Of a DNA stretch of 64,000 bases, positions 6,801-17,124 are shown in pieces. Position 1 is the stretch's first letter, and each line of letters opens with the position of its first letter. The notes under the pieces were generated by a model that did not search any database, was not told where the DNA came from, and saw only the letters and a program-made list of their open reading frames with translations. This stretch comes from CAYZMH01 sp964479445 (lineage in GTDB: Bacteria > Bacteroidota > Bacteroidia > Bacteroidales > GCA-2748055), in assembly GCA_964479445.1 (NCBI GenBank), contig CAYZMH010000004.1:48065-112064 (forward strand), given 5' to 3'. The position numbers and the translations under genes were made by a program.

Positions 6801-9800
6801 TTGAATATTTTAGAAACATTAAGAAAGATTATTATACGGTTGGCCCTGGTGTTGGCCGGTATGGTGTTATCTGTTCTTTTANNNNNNNNNNNNNNNNNNN
6901 NNNNNNNNNNNNNNNNNNNNNNNNNNNNNNNNNNNNNNNNNNNNNNNNNNNNNNNNNNNNNNNNNNNNNNNNNNNNNNNNNGATTATTATACGGTTGGCC
7001 CTGGTGTTGGCCGGTATGGTGTTATCTGTTCTTTTACTTCTGCAGCTTCCCTGGATACAAAACTTGTTGGCCCGGAAAGCAGCAGGGATGATCTCGGAAC
7101 AGTTTGATATCACGCTAAAGGTGGATCGATTCAGGCTTGCCTCGTTTAACCGGGTAAGTCTTCGAAACGCAGTAGTTACAGGCGCTGGAGAGGATACGCT
7201 GATTGCTTTTTCCCGCTTTGATGCAAGTGTACGTCTTATTCCACTTTTTAGAGATGAGGTGCAGGTGGGTCGCATCCGGTTGAATGACCCTTTTATCAAC
7301 CTGGTAAAACAACGCAAGGACAGCCTCCTGAATATCGTATCGGTTTTACAACAGGATTCACCCGAAAAACCTGAACCCACAGGGAATCAGTCTCCCGTCT
7401 CATTTCACTTTGAAGATCTGACCATAAACAGGCTTGATTTCAGGTACACAGACCAGGTGGAGGGAAGTACTATATCTGTTTTACTGGATGGATTCAATGT
7501 AGTACCTGACACGGTCAATTTTCAGGAAAGGAATTTGTTGTTTAACTACATAGGTGTGCGCGGACTGGCGCTGGAGACCGGCCGGATAGCAGCAGGCAAT
7601 ATGCAGCGTACGAAGCAGGAGGATAATAACAAGCAGGGGGAGAATAGTTTTCCGGATGCATTTCCATGGGACATTGGCATCAAAGAGTTGGAACTGGAAA
7701 AGAACCAGCTGGTATTTGCCGGTATGACGGGTGATCAGAATAATCCCCCCGGGGGGGAAGCGTTCTCTTTAACGGATTTGTCAGTTGCGATCAATGACTT
7801 GAATGTTTCAGAAGGTGAGGCACGTGCTGATATTGCCGGTTTTCAGGCATTGATTGATCAGACCTACAGGATTGATGAATTATCCACGCTGGCGGAACTC
7901 ACGGGTCAGTCAGCTTCCCTGAAAGACCTGCAGCTTCACACATTGGGCGCCCGCATTGGGATGAATGCCTGGGTACAATATCCTGCGCTTTCCGGTCTGA
8001 CCGCTTCCCCGGCGGATACCCGCATTGACCTGGATGTTGAGGCATCATCCGATTCAGCATCACTATCGCATTATTTCCCAGGTACTCTGCCTCTAAGGGC
8101 CTATCCACCGGTCAGGCTCAACACCAGCCTCAGGGGATCACTGAAAGAGTTAATCGTTGATTCGCTTGTCCTGGACCTGGGTCAGGCTCTGTCGACAAAA
8201 CTGTCAGGACACTTTTTCGGGTTGACGGATACGGTTTCTCCGCCGGGAGGGAATCTTAAGATTCACACGCTATTTGTAAATGAGGATGAATTACGGAAAT
8301 ACCTGCCTGACACCTTGTTTCCTGAAGGACTGAATCTTCCAGGTACAGCAGATTTACAGGGAGTAATAATGGCTGAAAAAGACAGCCTCCTGGGAAACCT
8401 TGTCCTGGGAACCGGTTACGGGTCGGTCCGGGCAGAGGCTGAAATACATCGTGACACAGTAACCGGACGGGAAAATATCAATATGCAACTGTATTCGGAG
8501 GGGTTTGCCCTTGATTCCTTGTTGCAAAAAGAGGATACACTGGGGAACCTGGCATTTAATGTTAATATAGCCGGATCGACCCGGGACTTTCGCGCTGCGC
8601 ATCTAAACTATGATATTACCCTGGCCGGGTTTCAATACATGGGATACACCTATAGTGATCTTATAGCTGTGGGCAGTTATTCCAGGGACACCTTACAATT
8701 ACACGCCAGCATGAAGGACCAGAACCTGTCATTTATGATCAAAGGTTATGCCTATATCCCGGGTCGTATGGAAGGTATTGCCCTGGAAGCTGAATTAAAC
8801 AAAGCCGAGCTGGCTGCGCTGGGGCTTTCGGATGAGATCACCCGGCTGGGCGGATCACTGCAAGCTTCTCTGTCAGGCAGCGGACTTCGGAATATCAAGG
8901 GGTATTTACTTCTCAGTGATGCATCTTATATCCAGCCTGAACAGTCTTTTCGTACAGAGAGTATACGCTGGGATATGGAGGGGGATACGGCGCAACCGCT
9001 ATACCATATGCATCTTGAAAACCTTTGGAATAATGATTCGCTGGTTACCAGGGATGTGGAGATAATGGCAAGAGTGGAAAGTGAACGGACCGTCTTTTCC
9101 GGTAATGCTGTGGTTAGAAACCTGCCCGGTTTAGCAAAACAGTTCATTCCCGTGTCGGTTGATGGATATGTGCGTTCCGACAGTGGATTACTGATGGCTG
9201 AAGGGGACCTTTTTGTAAATGATACTGCCGGTGAAAGCAGGTACAAGGTATACCTGTCACGTGCACAGCAAAAAGAGACCGGTGAGCAATATGCATTCCG
9301 TTTTACAGGGAATAAAATGAACATAGAGGCTGATGCACGTTTATACGGGGATGTCTCCGGAAAAAGCATTGAAGGATCGATTTCCCTTGATTCATTGGAT
9401 CTTCATCTGTTTGAGCCTGTGCTTAAACAACACCTTGTCAGACTGGAAGGACGGTTATCCGGGAAACTATCGGCATCCGGATCCTTAGATGATCCTCATC
9501 TGGAGGGTTTCGTTACATTTCACAACACCGTTTTTAATCCCACTGCTCTGCAAACCCCATTCCTGATGCAAAATGAAACGGGCAGAATACGGGGTCGTCA
9601 ACTGGAATTAGAGGAGCTGACCCTGGAAGACAAGCGAGGAAACAAAGCCATTCTGAAAGGAATGGTGAACCTGGAGAAGACAGCGACTTCCAATTATGAC
9701 CTTTCCCTGAACGCAGAGCGTTTTCAGATGGTGGACAAGCCGGAATCTCAGGGGGATCTTTATTATGGAAATGTTCTCCTGGACATGCAGGGCAACGTAA

Positions 9801-11044
9801 CGGGAACATTTGAGGAACCGGTCATAAACATGAGGACAACCTTCGACCAGGAATCCGATTTTACTTTCATTGTGCCCAAATCGGTAACTCCTACCGGTGA
9901 AGGGGTCTTCAGGTTTGTAAATGATACAGCCAGTGCAGATAAAAACTCCGAAGACTCTGTCTCTGTTGAACAAAGGATGAGAGCCAATTCCATGAACATG
10001 GAGATTGATGCAAGCGCTGAACTTACAGACCGGTTTACGCTCTCTGTCATTACCAATCCGCTATCAGGGGAAACCCTGGAGATCAGGGGAAACGGAGACC
10101 TGGGGTTTCAATTGAACCGGGGAGGTACTATGGGTCTGACCGGACGATATACTATTTCTGAAGGGCAGTACCAGTTGATCCTGTTTGATATAATGAAAAG
10201 GAACTTTCAGATTGAAGAGGGAAGCACGCTTTCCTGGTCGGGGGAGATGCTGGAGGCCATGGCAAATATATCTGCAGTCTACAGGGTAAATACCTCCGTG
10301 GAAGAGATAATGCAATATGAACGCTTTGAGCCCGATGAAGCCTCCTCTGCTGTACCGGTTCCTATAGAGGTGGTTATGAATCTTAACGGTCCGTTATTAA
10401 CCCCGGAGATCGATTTTGACCTGCGAGCCGATGAAACCTATTCCGGGAGCGAGGTTGAGTCGGTTCTTTCAGGGCTGAATCGCGATGAATCAGAACTGAA
10501 CAAGCAGGTCTTTTCGCTCTTGCTTTTCAATCGCTTTATGTCAGGACAGGCTGCCTCCGGAGACCCCATGGCTTACACTATCAGCAATCAATCAAGACAG
10601 GGTGTGAGCGCCCTGTTATCCAAACAGATTGACAGGTTTGCAGACCGGTATATCAAGGGGGTAGATCTGGATGTAAATATTCAATCATACGAAACGGAAA
10701 TGAACGCGGACGTTGCAGCGCGAACAGATCTGAATATGGATGTTTCAACAGATCTGTTCAATGATCGCCTTACCCTGGAAGTCGGAGGGGCGATGAACGT
10801 TAAAGAGACCGGCAGCCAGAAGGAAAGCCTGGAAGCAGGGGAGTTGGCCGGGGATTTTCGAGCCTCCTATAAACTCACCCCCGATGGTCGCTATTTGCTC
10901 AATATTTTTAACGAGACCGATTATGAAGGTGAACTGGACGGAGAGGTAACAAAGACCGGCATGTCATTTATTTTCCAGAGGGATTTTGTCACCTTCAGGG
11001 ATCTGTTCGAAAACAGGAGAGAAGAGGAGAAAACTGATGAATAG
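6801..11044 (+). CDS. tamB: Translocation and assembly module protein TamB (AsmA-like, DUF490), interrupted by an assembly gap
   Basis: TamB is a long periplasm-spanning protein anchored in the inner membrane. With an Omp85-type partner it helps move phospholipids and/or insert outer-membrane proteins. The start is a TTG at 6801. The N-terminus reads MNILETLRKIIIRL followed by one membrane helix (ALVLAGMVLSVLLLLQL). A long body of repeating beta-strand segments and the C-terminal DUF490 domain follow (GLTGRYTISEGQYQL, then the segment ending FQRDFVTFRDL). The 100-N gap lies just after the first helix. The 55 bases before it recur after it; removing the 155-base excess gives an uninterrupted frame of about 1362 residues, a normal length. 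tamL overlaps its last 8 bases, giving translational coupling with the Omp85 partner. Confidence 0.92.
6882..6981. other. 100-N assembly gap with a 55-base identical overlap on both sides
   Basis: Bases 6827-6881 are identical to 6982-7036. The simplest reading is two contigs that overlap by 55 bases and were not merged, so no DNA is actually missing. Collapsing the overlap puts the two parts of tamB in the same frame. Confidence 0.88.
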
Positions 11045-13331
11045 AAGTGTCCCCATAGGATTGATGCTGTTCCTGGTAAGTGCATGCAGCACGACACGGT
11101 TAATCAATGAAGGCGAATATCTATTTCAGGGATCAACAGTGGAGGTGAAAGCAGATTCAACGGTAAAAATCCGCGAGAAAAAACTGGAAAAAAAGCTGGA
11201 AAAGGCGGTGACTTCTGAAACGAATAAAGAATTCTTCGGGTTCATCCCAATAAAGCTCTGGTTGTATAACCTTGCAGGTGATTCAGTACCCGAAAAAGGA
11301 TTAAGGCACTGGATGAAATACAAGCTGGGAGAGCCACCGGTTTTATTCAGAAATTATTCGGTAGAAGCAAAAGAGACCGAAATAGAATACACGCTACGAA
11401 ACAATGGGTTTTTCCACCCGGAGATCCGGACAGAGAAGATGGCGGATGGAAAAAAAATGACATTGCTGCATCAGGTGAACCTGGGAAAGCCTTATTCTAT
11501 TAACATCCTACGGTATCCCGAACCAGAGGACTCCCTGACAACACATATAAAAAGACTTGAGAGCAGCACCATGGTCAGGAAGAGCGATCAATTCAGCCTG
11601 GCGATCCTGAAAAAAGAGCGTGAACGAATTGATGCCGGACTTAAAAAGGAGGGCTTTTATTATTTCCTTGATGATTACCTCTATTTCGAACTGGATACCC
11701 TGCGCGAAAAGAGAGAGGTGAATATGGAACTGGCTCTGAAATCAGGAATACCTGAAGAGGCGACCAGGATATACAGGATCGGGCGGATCTATGTCCATCA
11801 TGACTCTTCACGCATGCCTGATGCCAGGAAACCTGATACCATCCTTCATGAGGGACTGTATCATTTGGCGAGAACTGTTATGGCAGTGGAACCCGGATTG
11901 CTAAGAAGGGCCGTTCAACTAAGAACCGGAAGAAAATATAATCAACAGGATTATATAGGAACTCTGAATAAGCTGACCGGCCTGGGAATTTATAAATATG
12001 TTCAGATCAAATTCAGAGAAGCAAGAAGTGATTCCCGACCTTTGTTGGATGCGCATATCTACCTGACAAGAAATTTGCCAAAATCTTTACGTGCTGAAAT
12101 AGAGGCTGTATCCAAATCAAATGATTTTACCGGACCGGGGCTGGATATCAGTTATCATGACCGTAATTTCAACCGCCGTGCAGCCACATTCAGTTTCATG
12201 CTGAATGCAGGGTTTGAAACGCAATTGCTGACCCGGGGAGATGGATTGAACAATATTGAACTGGGAGCCGGTGCAGAATGGGATTATCCGGTACTGGTGG
12301 CCCCGAAATTCCTTTCAAATTATTTTGAAAACCGGTACTTCAATCCTCGTACCCGTATCCGGACAGGAGCTGACTATTATAACCGGGGTGGTCTTTTTAC
12401 GGTCAATGCACTGAACCTCTCTTTCGCCTATTACTGGAAAGAAACAGCGATCAAGTCCCATGAAATACGGCTGGCTTCAGTGGATTTCCAGCGATTAAAA
12501 AGTCTTTCTGAAGAATCCGAAGTGGAGCAATATCTATCCAGGACCTATCCGCAACAGTTTATTACCTCTTTCAGGTATACCTACACCCTGAACAACCTGG
12601 CCGGTGACGACTATTTCAGGGATTACCTGAGTATGTCGGTGGAGCCAGCCGGGAGCCTGCCGGGTTTGACCGGCCTGATGGCCGGAGGAAATGAGAATAA
12701 AAACCTTATTTCAGAAATCTTCGGCATTCCGTTTGCACAGTATACCAGGTTTTACGCAGATTATCGTACCTATTTCAATATTTCTGCAGGAAGTAACCTG
12801 GTGGCACGTTTTATTGCCGGGGTGGGCATTCCGTACGGAAATTCATCCAGCCTTCCTTATAAAAAACAGTTCTACGCGGGGGGAACCAACAGCCTGAGAT
12901 CATTTCCCTCACGCTCGGTAGGTCCGGGTACATACGCACGGCCCGATTCTCTCTCCACGGGCCGGTTACTGGGTCAGACAGGAGACCTGAAACTGGAAGG
13001 AAACCTGGAATACCGGGTGGACCTGACCCGTTACCTGAAAACAGCCTTTTTTATAGATGCAGGTAACATCTGGTTATATCATTCCGATGAGCAATTACCC
13101 GGCGGGGTTTTTGAGTGGAAAGATTTCACCGGAGAGCTTGCTGTAGGTGCAGGCGCCGGGTTACGCCTGGACATCTCTTTTTTTGTTCTCCGCCTGGATG
13201 TGGCCGTCCCTTTCAGAAAACCTTACAAATCCCCTGGCAACCGGTGGGTGTTTGATGAGATTGATGTAGGAAACAATAACTGGCGGCAGCAAAATATCGT
13301 CTATAATCTTGCCATTGGGTATCCCTTCTGA
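11037..13331 (+). CDS. tamL: TamA-like lipoprotein, Omp85/BamA superfamily outer-membrane barrel (TamL type)
   Basis: An outer-membrane Omp85 protein expected to work with TamB. Starting from the ATG at 11037, which overlaps the tamB stop, the 764 residues begin MNRSVPIGLMLFLVSACS. This is a short lipoprotein signal with lipobox cysteine near 17. POTRA-like segments cover about 100-380. The C-terminal 16-stranded barrel region from about 400 shows the Omp85 features GGTNSLRSFPSRSVGPG and LKLEGNLEYRVDL and ends in an aromatic-rich strand (NIVYNLAIGYPF). A lipidated TamA homologue encoded with tamB is characteristic of Bacteroidota, where it is called TamL. An upstream in-frame extension from 10986 lies inside tamB and lacks a signal peptide, so it is rejected. 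Confidence 0.92.
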   Translation: MNRSVPIGLMLFLVSACSTTRLINEGEYLFQGSTVEVKADSTVKIREKKLEKKLEKAVTSETNKEFFGFIPIKLWLYNLAGDSVPEKGLRHWMKYKLGEPPVLFRNYSVEAKETEIEYTLRNNGFFHPEIRTEKMADGKKMTLLHQVNLGKPYSINILRYPEPEDSLTTHIKRLESSTMVRKSDQFSLAILKKERERIDAGLKKEGFYYFLDDYLYFELDTLREKREVNMELALKSGIPEEATRIYRIGRIYVHHDSSRMPDARKPDTILHEGLYHLARTVMAVEPGLLRRAVQLRTGRKYNQQDYIGTLNKLTGLGIYKYVQIKFREARSDSRPLLDAHIYLTRNLPKSLRAEIEAVSKSNDFTGPGLDISYHDRNFNRRAATFSFMLNAGFETQLLTRGDGLNNIELGAGAEWDYPVLVAPKFLSNYFENRYFNPRTRIRTGADYYNRGGLFTVNALNLSFAYYWKETAIKSHEIRLASVDFQRLKSLSEESEVEQYLSRTYPQQFITSFRYTYTLNNLAGDDYFRDYLSMSVEPAGSLPGLTGLMAGGNENKNLISEIFGIPFAQYTRFYADYRTYFNISAGSNLVARFIAGVGIPYGNSSSLPYKKQFYAGGTNSLRSFPSRSVGPGTYARPDSLSTGRLLGQTGDLKLEGNLEYRVDLTRYLKTAFFIDAGNIWLYHSDEQLPGGVFEWKDFTGELAVGAGAGLRLDISFFVLRLDVAVPFRKPYKSPGNRWVFDEIDVGNNNWRQQNIVYNLAIGYPF

Positions 13332-13337
13332 TCCGTA

Positions 13338-13381
13338 CCGCCGCCGACCCGGTCAGTCATGGCTTTCGGGTGTCGGCGGTT
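13338..13381. terminator. GC-rich hairpin between convergent tamL and porin genes
   Basis: The left arm CCGCCGACCCGG pairs, with one bulge, with the right arm CGGGTGTCGGCGG around a 14-base loop. It sits exactly between two convergent genes. It has no strong T run on either side, so it may be a bidirectional but weak terminator. Confidence 0.5.
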
Positions 13382-13394
13382 CAGATAAAAATTG

Positions 13395-14588
13395 TTATAT
13401 ACCGGCCACGAATCCGAATGAAAGACGGCCATAGGGATTATCCGGGTCGGTAAGCACCTGTGTATATTCGAGACCGAGCCTTATATTCCTTTGTAGTAGG
13501 TAGCCCAGGTGCAGGGTGGCGGTATGGTAGTCGGCCGGATTGTAATCGGAACGTACATTGTTGTAGAGTCCGACTGCATACCAGTCGCTTTGATCGCCCT
13601 GCGGGCTGTAGATTACCTCTCCCAGGAAGCCGTGGGTGCGTACCCCGGTGAGGGGATCCGAACTCGTTGGAGTGGCCAGCACCCGGGAGTCCTCGCGGAG
13701 GAGGTACTGCATGTTGATCTCCAGCTTGTCGGAAAAGCTGAGTGTGGCATCGCCCCCCAGGAAGAAGGCTTCGTTAGTGATCGACCGGGCTTCGTTGACA
13801 ATGTCTTCTTTTCCGTAATAGCCAACGGCACCAACGCGCAGGAAGTTCCCAATTCCCTGGGAGATTCGGCCGAGGTAGTTCTTATAGGGATCTTTGTCGA
13901 AGAAATTCATAAAATTGGCTTCGCTGAGTCCGTTCCCGTTGACCACCTCCACCATAAAGTCGGTGGAACTGGGGAGGCTATAGGTGAGCATCACCCCCTT
14001 ATCGTATTTCATGTTAAAATCGGAGAGACCGATCTGAGAGGTGTATACCTCGTAATCTTCGAAAGTGAGACGCAGTTCCCGTTTGAAAAGGGGATCGGAG
14101 ACCTGGAACTGTCCCAGGTAGATATCCAGTCCGGTGTTTAACAGGTTATCGTACATCAGGTAAGCATCTTCCACACCGGCCACTTCACCATGCTCGTCCA
14201 TATAAAAGTAGAAGTAATAGGCAAGGTGATCGGTAATCTCACCACCCGAGAGCAGCTTTAGCAAGTAGGGTGCCGAAAGGTCGGTTTTCCCATCCCCGGA
14301 GATCTCAGCCTGCACGTATCCATCCATTCGCAGGGCAATGGGGAAATTGCGAATGAGCGAAAGTTTTTCATCGCCGGCATCTTGGAAATATCGCGGTGCC
14401 TGGTAGTCGGTGAGTTTGAATCCGTCACCGGCGAAAGTGTCTCCGTAGTCTTTCAGCTTGGGAGCGGCAGGGGCGTGGCAGGTCATGCAACTGATCCCGT
14501 ATTTCCGCGCGAAGGCAGGGATGGCATCAGCTTGTTCGCAGAGCATCAACAGGGCGAAGGCGGGTAATAGGAAACGCAATAATTTCAT
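13395..14588 (-). CDS. Predicted outer-membrane beta-barrel with N-terminal heme c site
   Basis: A 397-residue exported protein. After a signal peptide ending in ADA, it has a single c-type heme motif, CMTCH near 34-38, followed by HAPAAPKLKDYGDTFAGDGF. The rest is made of alternating short strands rich in Tyr, Phe and Gly with porin-like spacing (AYYFYFYMDEHG, LDIYLGQFQV, LRLGLEYTQV) and ends SFGFVAGI. This suggests a barrel whose plug or periplasmic end carries one heme. It starts 11 bases after the stop of the pentaheme cytochrome gene, so the two form one operon. Together they look like a porin-cytochrome conduit across the outer membrane; that is inference. I cannot assign a named family. 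Confidence 0.7.
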   Translation of the reverse strand: MKLLRFLLPAFALLMLCEQADAIPAFARKYGISCMTCHAPAAPKLKDYGDTFAGDGFKLTDYQAPRYFQDAGDEKLSLIRNFPIALRMDGYVQAEISGDGKTDLSAPYLLKLLSGGEITDHLAYYFYFYMDEHGEVAGVEDAYLMYDNLLNTGLDIYLGQFQVSDPLFKRELRLTFEDYEVYTSQIGLSDFNMKYDKGVMLTYSLPSSTDFMVEVVNGNGLSEANFMNFFDKDPYKNYLGRISQGIGNFLRVGAVGYYGKEDIVNEARSITNEAFFLGGDATLSFSDKLEINMQYLLREDSRVLATPTSSDPLTGVRTHGFLGEVIYSPQGDQSDWYAVGLYNNVRSDYNPADYHTATLHLGYLLQRNIRLGLEYTQVLTDPDNPYGRLSFGFVAGI

Positions 14589-14599
14589 AGTATTCAGTT

Positions 14600-15943
14600 T
14601 TATGGGTATACGGTCACGGTTGTTTCCTGCTCATTGACCAGCATGGCCTGGTACTCCTCTTCGGGAACTTCCAGGTACTGGCCTACCGATTTAAGCAGGA
14701 GTCGGTATTTCATCACGGCACGGAATGTGAGTGTGCCCGGTGCGATCTCGTAAGGTAGTTCGAAGGTGTAGGTTTCCACTTTGGTTTCGCGCGGGCCAAT
14801 GCGGTAGTCGACTCCCAGGGAGTCGGTATTCCACTGCATCATCGTCATTCGGCCCTGCGGATCGAAGTAGGGCATCCGGAAAATACGGTCGCCCAAAGGA
14901 ACCATCTCCCGGCGAAGACCTTCGAAGTTCTCGATGCCCAGCGGAACGCCCATGTCCTGGTAAGCCAGTTCTTCTCCGGCTATGGTATACTCCTCCCCTT
15001 CGAATCCTTTCGGGTCAACGGGAATGTGGTATACATTTCCTTTCTCATCAGTGGCTTCCACGTGAAGCCATACAATACGGTCCTCTACGGAACCCGTGGG
15101 AAACTTATGGCCGGTTTTCTGGTTGTACAATGTTACGGTCAGCACCACCGGTTCACCGGGCACCAGCTCCTGGCGGTCGGGTGTCATGCGGATCTCCACG
15201 GTGCCGCGGATTTTGCCGGGATCATGCGCCCCGTTGAAAAGGTGCATTTTGGCATCATTATACCGGGCGCCCATCTTGGCGGTTTTGGCCGGCGCCTCTG
15301 GCATGTGGCAATCCTGGCATACCACACCCTCTTCGTAATAAGGTCCTTCCTTCAGCTCAAGATGGGTGGATTTGACCCACACACCGAACGGACTCTTTTC
15401 ATTGTGGCATATGCCGCAAAACTCAGCCTGCGTATAAAAAGCAGTGGTGTCAATCTCGTGGTTGGGTGAGGAGGTTTTTCCTTTGCGCGAACTGAACTTG
15501 GTCTTTCCGGGTTCGATGATGTAGTTATGGTTAAAGGGAACATCCCCCGTAAAACCTTTGATGCTGTGGCATACATCACAGGATACCGATTCGTTGGCTC
15601 TCGGACCGGTTTTGGGGTCCGGGGGAGGCATGTCGCCGGCAAGGTAGGCCATCGGGGTGTGACAGCCGTTGCATCCTTCATGGACCCCGGCCATATCCGG
15701 ATCATTCTCGGAGTGAGCTACGGCCAGCTCGAAGTACTCGATCTCATCCCAGTGGTGGTTGTAGGCATCCGACATCAGCGCCTGGTCCCACTGCTGGTAG
15801 AACAAATCGTGGCACTGGTTACAATACCCCGGGGTTTCAAAATCATCATAATCATACTTCTGCACCTGGTAGCTGTGGAATGAAAAGGAGACAAGTACCA
15901 GGAAGCAAATTCCTAACACAGAATAGCGGATGAGCTTCTTCAT
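14600..15943 (-). CDS. Pentaheme c-type cytochrome with C-terminal beta-sandwich region
   Basis: A 447-residue exported protein with an N-terminal signal or anchor (MKKLIRYSVLGICFLVLVSF). Five CxxCH motifs follow: CNQCH, CNGCH, CDVCH, CGICH and CQDCH, all within about residues 40-215. Extra histidines nearby (HHWDE, HNHN, HLELKEG) could be distal heme ligands. From about 245 the protein changes to an Ig-like, strand-rich region (VEIRMTPDRQELVPGEP, then YNQKTGHKFPTG). The heme part resembles cytochrome c-554/552-type multiheme proteins, but no catalytic site of nitrite reductase or hydroxylamine oxidoreductase type is evident. It lies directly upstream of the heme-tagged barrel gene. A role in periplasmic or surface electron transfer is inferred. 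Confidence 0.85.
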   Translation of the reverse strand: MKKLIRYSVLGICFLVLVSFSFHSYQVQKYDYDDFETPGYCNQCHDLFYQQWDQALMSDAYNHHWDEIEYFELAVAHSENDPDMAGVHEGCNGCHTPMAYLAGDMPPPDPKTGPRANESVSCDVCHSIKGFTGDVPFNHNYIIEPGKTKFSSRKGKTSSPNHEIDTTAFYTQAEFCGICHNEKSPFGVWVKSTHLELKEGPYYEEGVVCQDCHMPEAPAKTAKMGARYNDAKMHLFNGAHDPGKIRGTVEIRMTPDRQELVPGEPVVLTVTLYNQKTGHKFPTGSVEDRIVWLHVEATDEKGNVYHIPVDPKGFEGEEYTIAGEELAYQDMGVPLGIENFEGLRREMVPLGDRIFRMPYFDPQGRMTMMQWNTDSLGVDYRIGPRETKVETYTFELPYEIAPGTLTFRAVMKYRLLLKSVGQYLEVPEEEYQAMLVNEQETTVTVYP

Positions 15944-16272
15944 TTCGGCTTAATAATGTATAGTATAAGCCAAATTACAAAAAGGAGCGTCTAAAATGAA
16001 TATAAATTGAGGGGGTAACCGGATACTTTTCAGGTATAATGAAAAACAACACCCCCCCGGTATATAATAAAGAGAATCGAACAGGGGTAATTATGCATAT
16101 TATTTGCGGAATCATGCATGTATAATTAAAAGAAATACATGTAAAACACGTACAATTCCCTGTAAAAAAACACCTTGTTAAAAGAATAGGTAAATAGTTA
16201 ATAAAAAACTTGACAAAAATCATTTCACATGAATGTAACATTTTTACATTTGAAGATATAAAACCCCTTAGA
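15944..16272. other. AT-rich divergent intergenic region with several palindromes
   Basis: The region separates the cytochrome operon (minus) from the LytTR regulator (plus). It contains an inverted repeat CATGTA...TACATG around 16116-16141 and a perfect palindrome at 16232-16250 next to the regulator. A TTGACA hexamer is at 16209-16214. No ORF is supported. Confidence 0.5.
16232..16250. promoter_or_regulatory. Palindrome upstream of the LytTR regulator (possible operator)
   Basis: AATGTAA and TTACATT form perfect 7-base arms around CATTT, 23 bases before the regulator's start. The position suits autoregulation. LytTR proteins usually bind direct repeats, so the identity of the binder is open. 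Confidence 0.35.
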
Positions 16273-16995
16273 ATGGAGAAACTTACCGTCGTAGTAGCCG
16301 ATCAAGCGGATGAATCAACCTGTCAGGTTACGCAATTTTTACGTAGTTCCGATAAAATTAAGCAGGTACACCAGGTATTCGATGCCTCACAGTTGGCTCC
16401 CACCATGAGCTGGCATCAGCCCGATGTGTTGTTCCTTGATTGGGAAATGCCCGAGGTGAATGCCGGCAATGTGTTTGCGCATTTCAAAGATGTGAATCAT
16501 TGCCTCCAGGTAGTCATGATCCTTCCTTATGAAAAACTGGAAAACGAGGAGCGGATTAATGCTTTTCTTTACCTTCCCAAACCGATCAGCCGCCAAGAAT
16601 TGTCAGAAGTCCTTGACACGGTAATTCGCAGGAAAATGCGACTGGAACATCCCCATCACAAGAACGGGCATCTGGCCATCCCGGTTGAGGACGGACACCT
16701 CTTTACGGATCCTGCCGACCTGTTTTACCTGGAGGCCGGAAAAGAGGGGACCACCATCTTTACCCTGGCAGGGGAAGAATATACTTCGAAAAAGTCCCTG
16801 GATACCCTGCAGGACTATATGAACTGCACCAAATTTGTGCGGATCAGCGAATCTGTACTCATGAACAGCACATTGATCTACAAAATTGACCGGGAAAGGA
16901 ACCATTGTTATGTATACCACCGGGGACGGGAATTTCTTGTGCCGGCTTCACAGGAATTTGTCAGAGCTTTTCACCGTTCCAGGGTGAAAGTGTGA
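16273..16995 (+). CDS. LytTR-family DNA-binding protein with a degenerate receiver domain
   Basis: A 240-residue regulator. Residues 1-125 form a CheY-like receiver with the phospho-acceptor region DVLFLDWEMPE and the conserved lysine in YLPKPIS. The acidic pocket is VVVADQADES rather than a DD/DE pair, and the conserved Thr/Ser after the fourth strand is absent (MILPYEK). The LytTR DNA-binding domain covers about 135-238 (LFYLEAGKEGTTIF, VRISESVLMN, VYHRGREFLVP). I chose the ATG at 16273 because it starts directly before the receiver; the longer frame from 16210 adds an unrelated leader overlapping the palindrome. No histidine kinase is adjacent, so phosphorylation-independent action is possible. 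The next gene is a ClC channel with its own promoter. Confidence 0.85.
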   Translation: MEKLTVVVADQADESTCQVTQFLRSSDKIKQVHQVFDASQLAPTMSWHQPDVLFLDWEMPEVNAGNVFAHFKDVNHCLQVVMILPYEKLENEERINAFLYLPKPISRQELSEVLDTVIRRKMRLEHPHHKNGHLAIPVEDGHLFTDPADLFYLEAGKEGTTIFTLAGEEYTSKKSLDTLQDYMNCTKFVRISESVLMNSTLIYKIDRERNHCYVYHRGREFLVPASQEFVRAFHRSRVKV

Positions 16996-17075
16996 GTAAT
17001 AACAAAAACCTGTTGTAGATTTTTTATTGTTCACCTGCAAGCTTTGCCATCAAGAATAAACAACTGACCGGATCG

Positions 17076-17107
17076 TTGTAGTTTTACCGGTATTTGTTTT
17101 ACTTTTG
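17076..17107 (+). promoter_or_regulatory. Promoter of the ClC channel gene
   Basis: TTG at 17076-17078 and the -7 box TACTTTTG at 17100-17107 are separated by 21 bases, a good Bacteroidota promoter. The start of transcription would lie about 10 bases before the ATG at 17125. Confidence 0.65.
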
Positions 17108-17124
17108 CAGCGCGTTTTTCCACC

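Noticed and set aside
6752..11044. Longer tamB start at 6752
   Set aside because: It is in frame with the body only because the N gap adds 155 bases (not a multiple of three). Before the gap the true frame starts at 6801 and encodes the membrane anchor.
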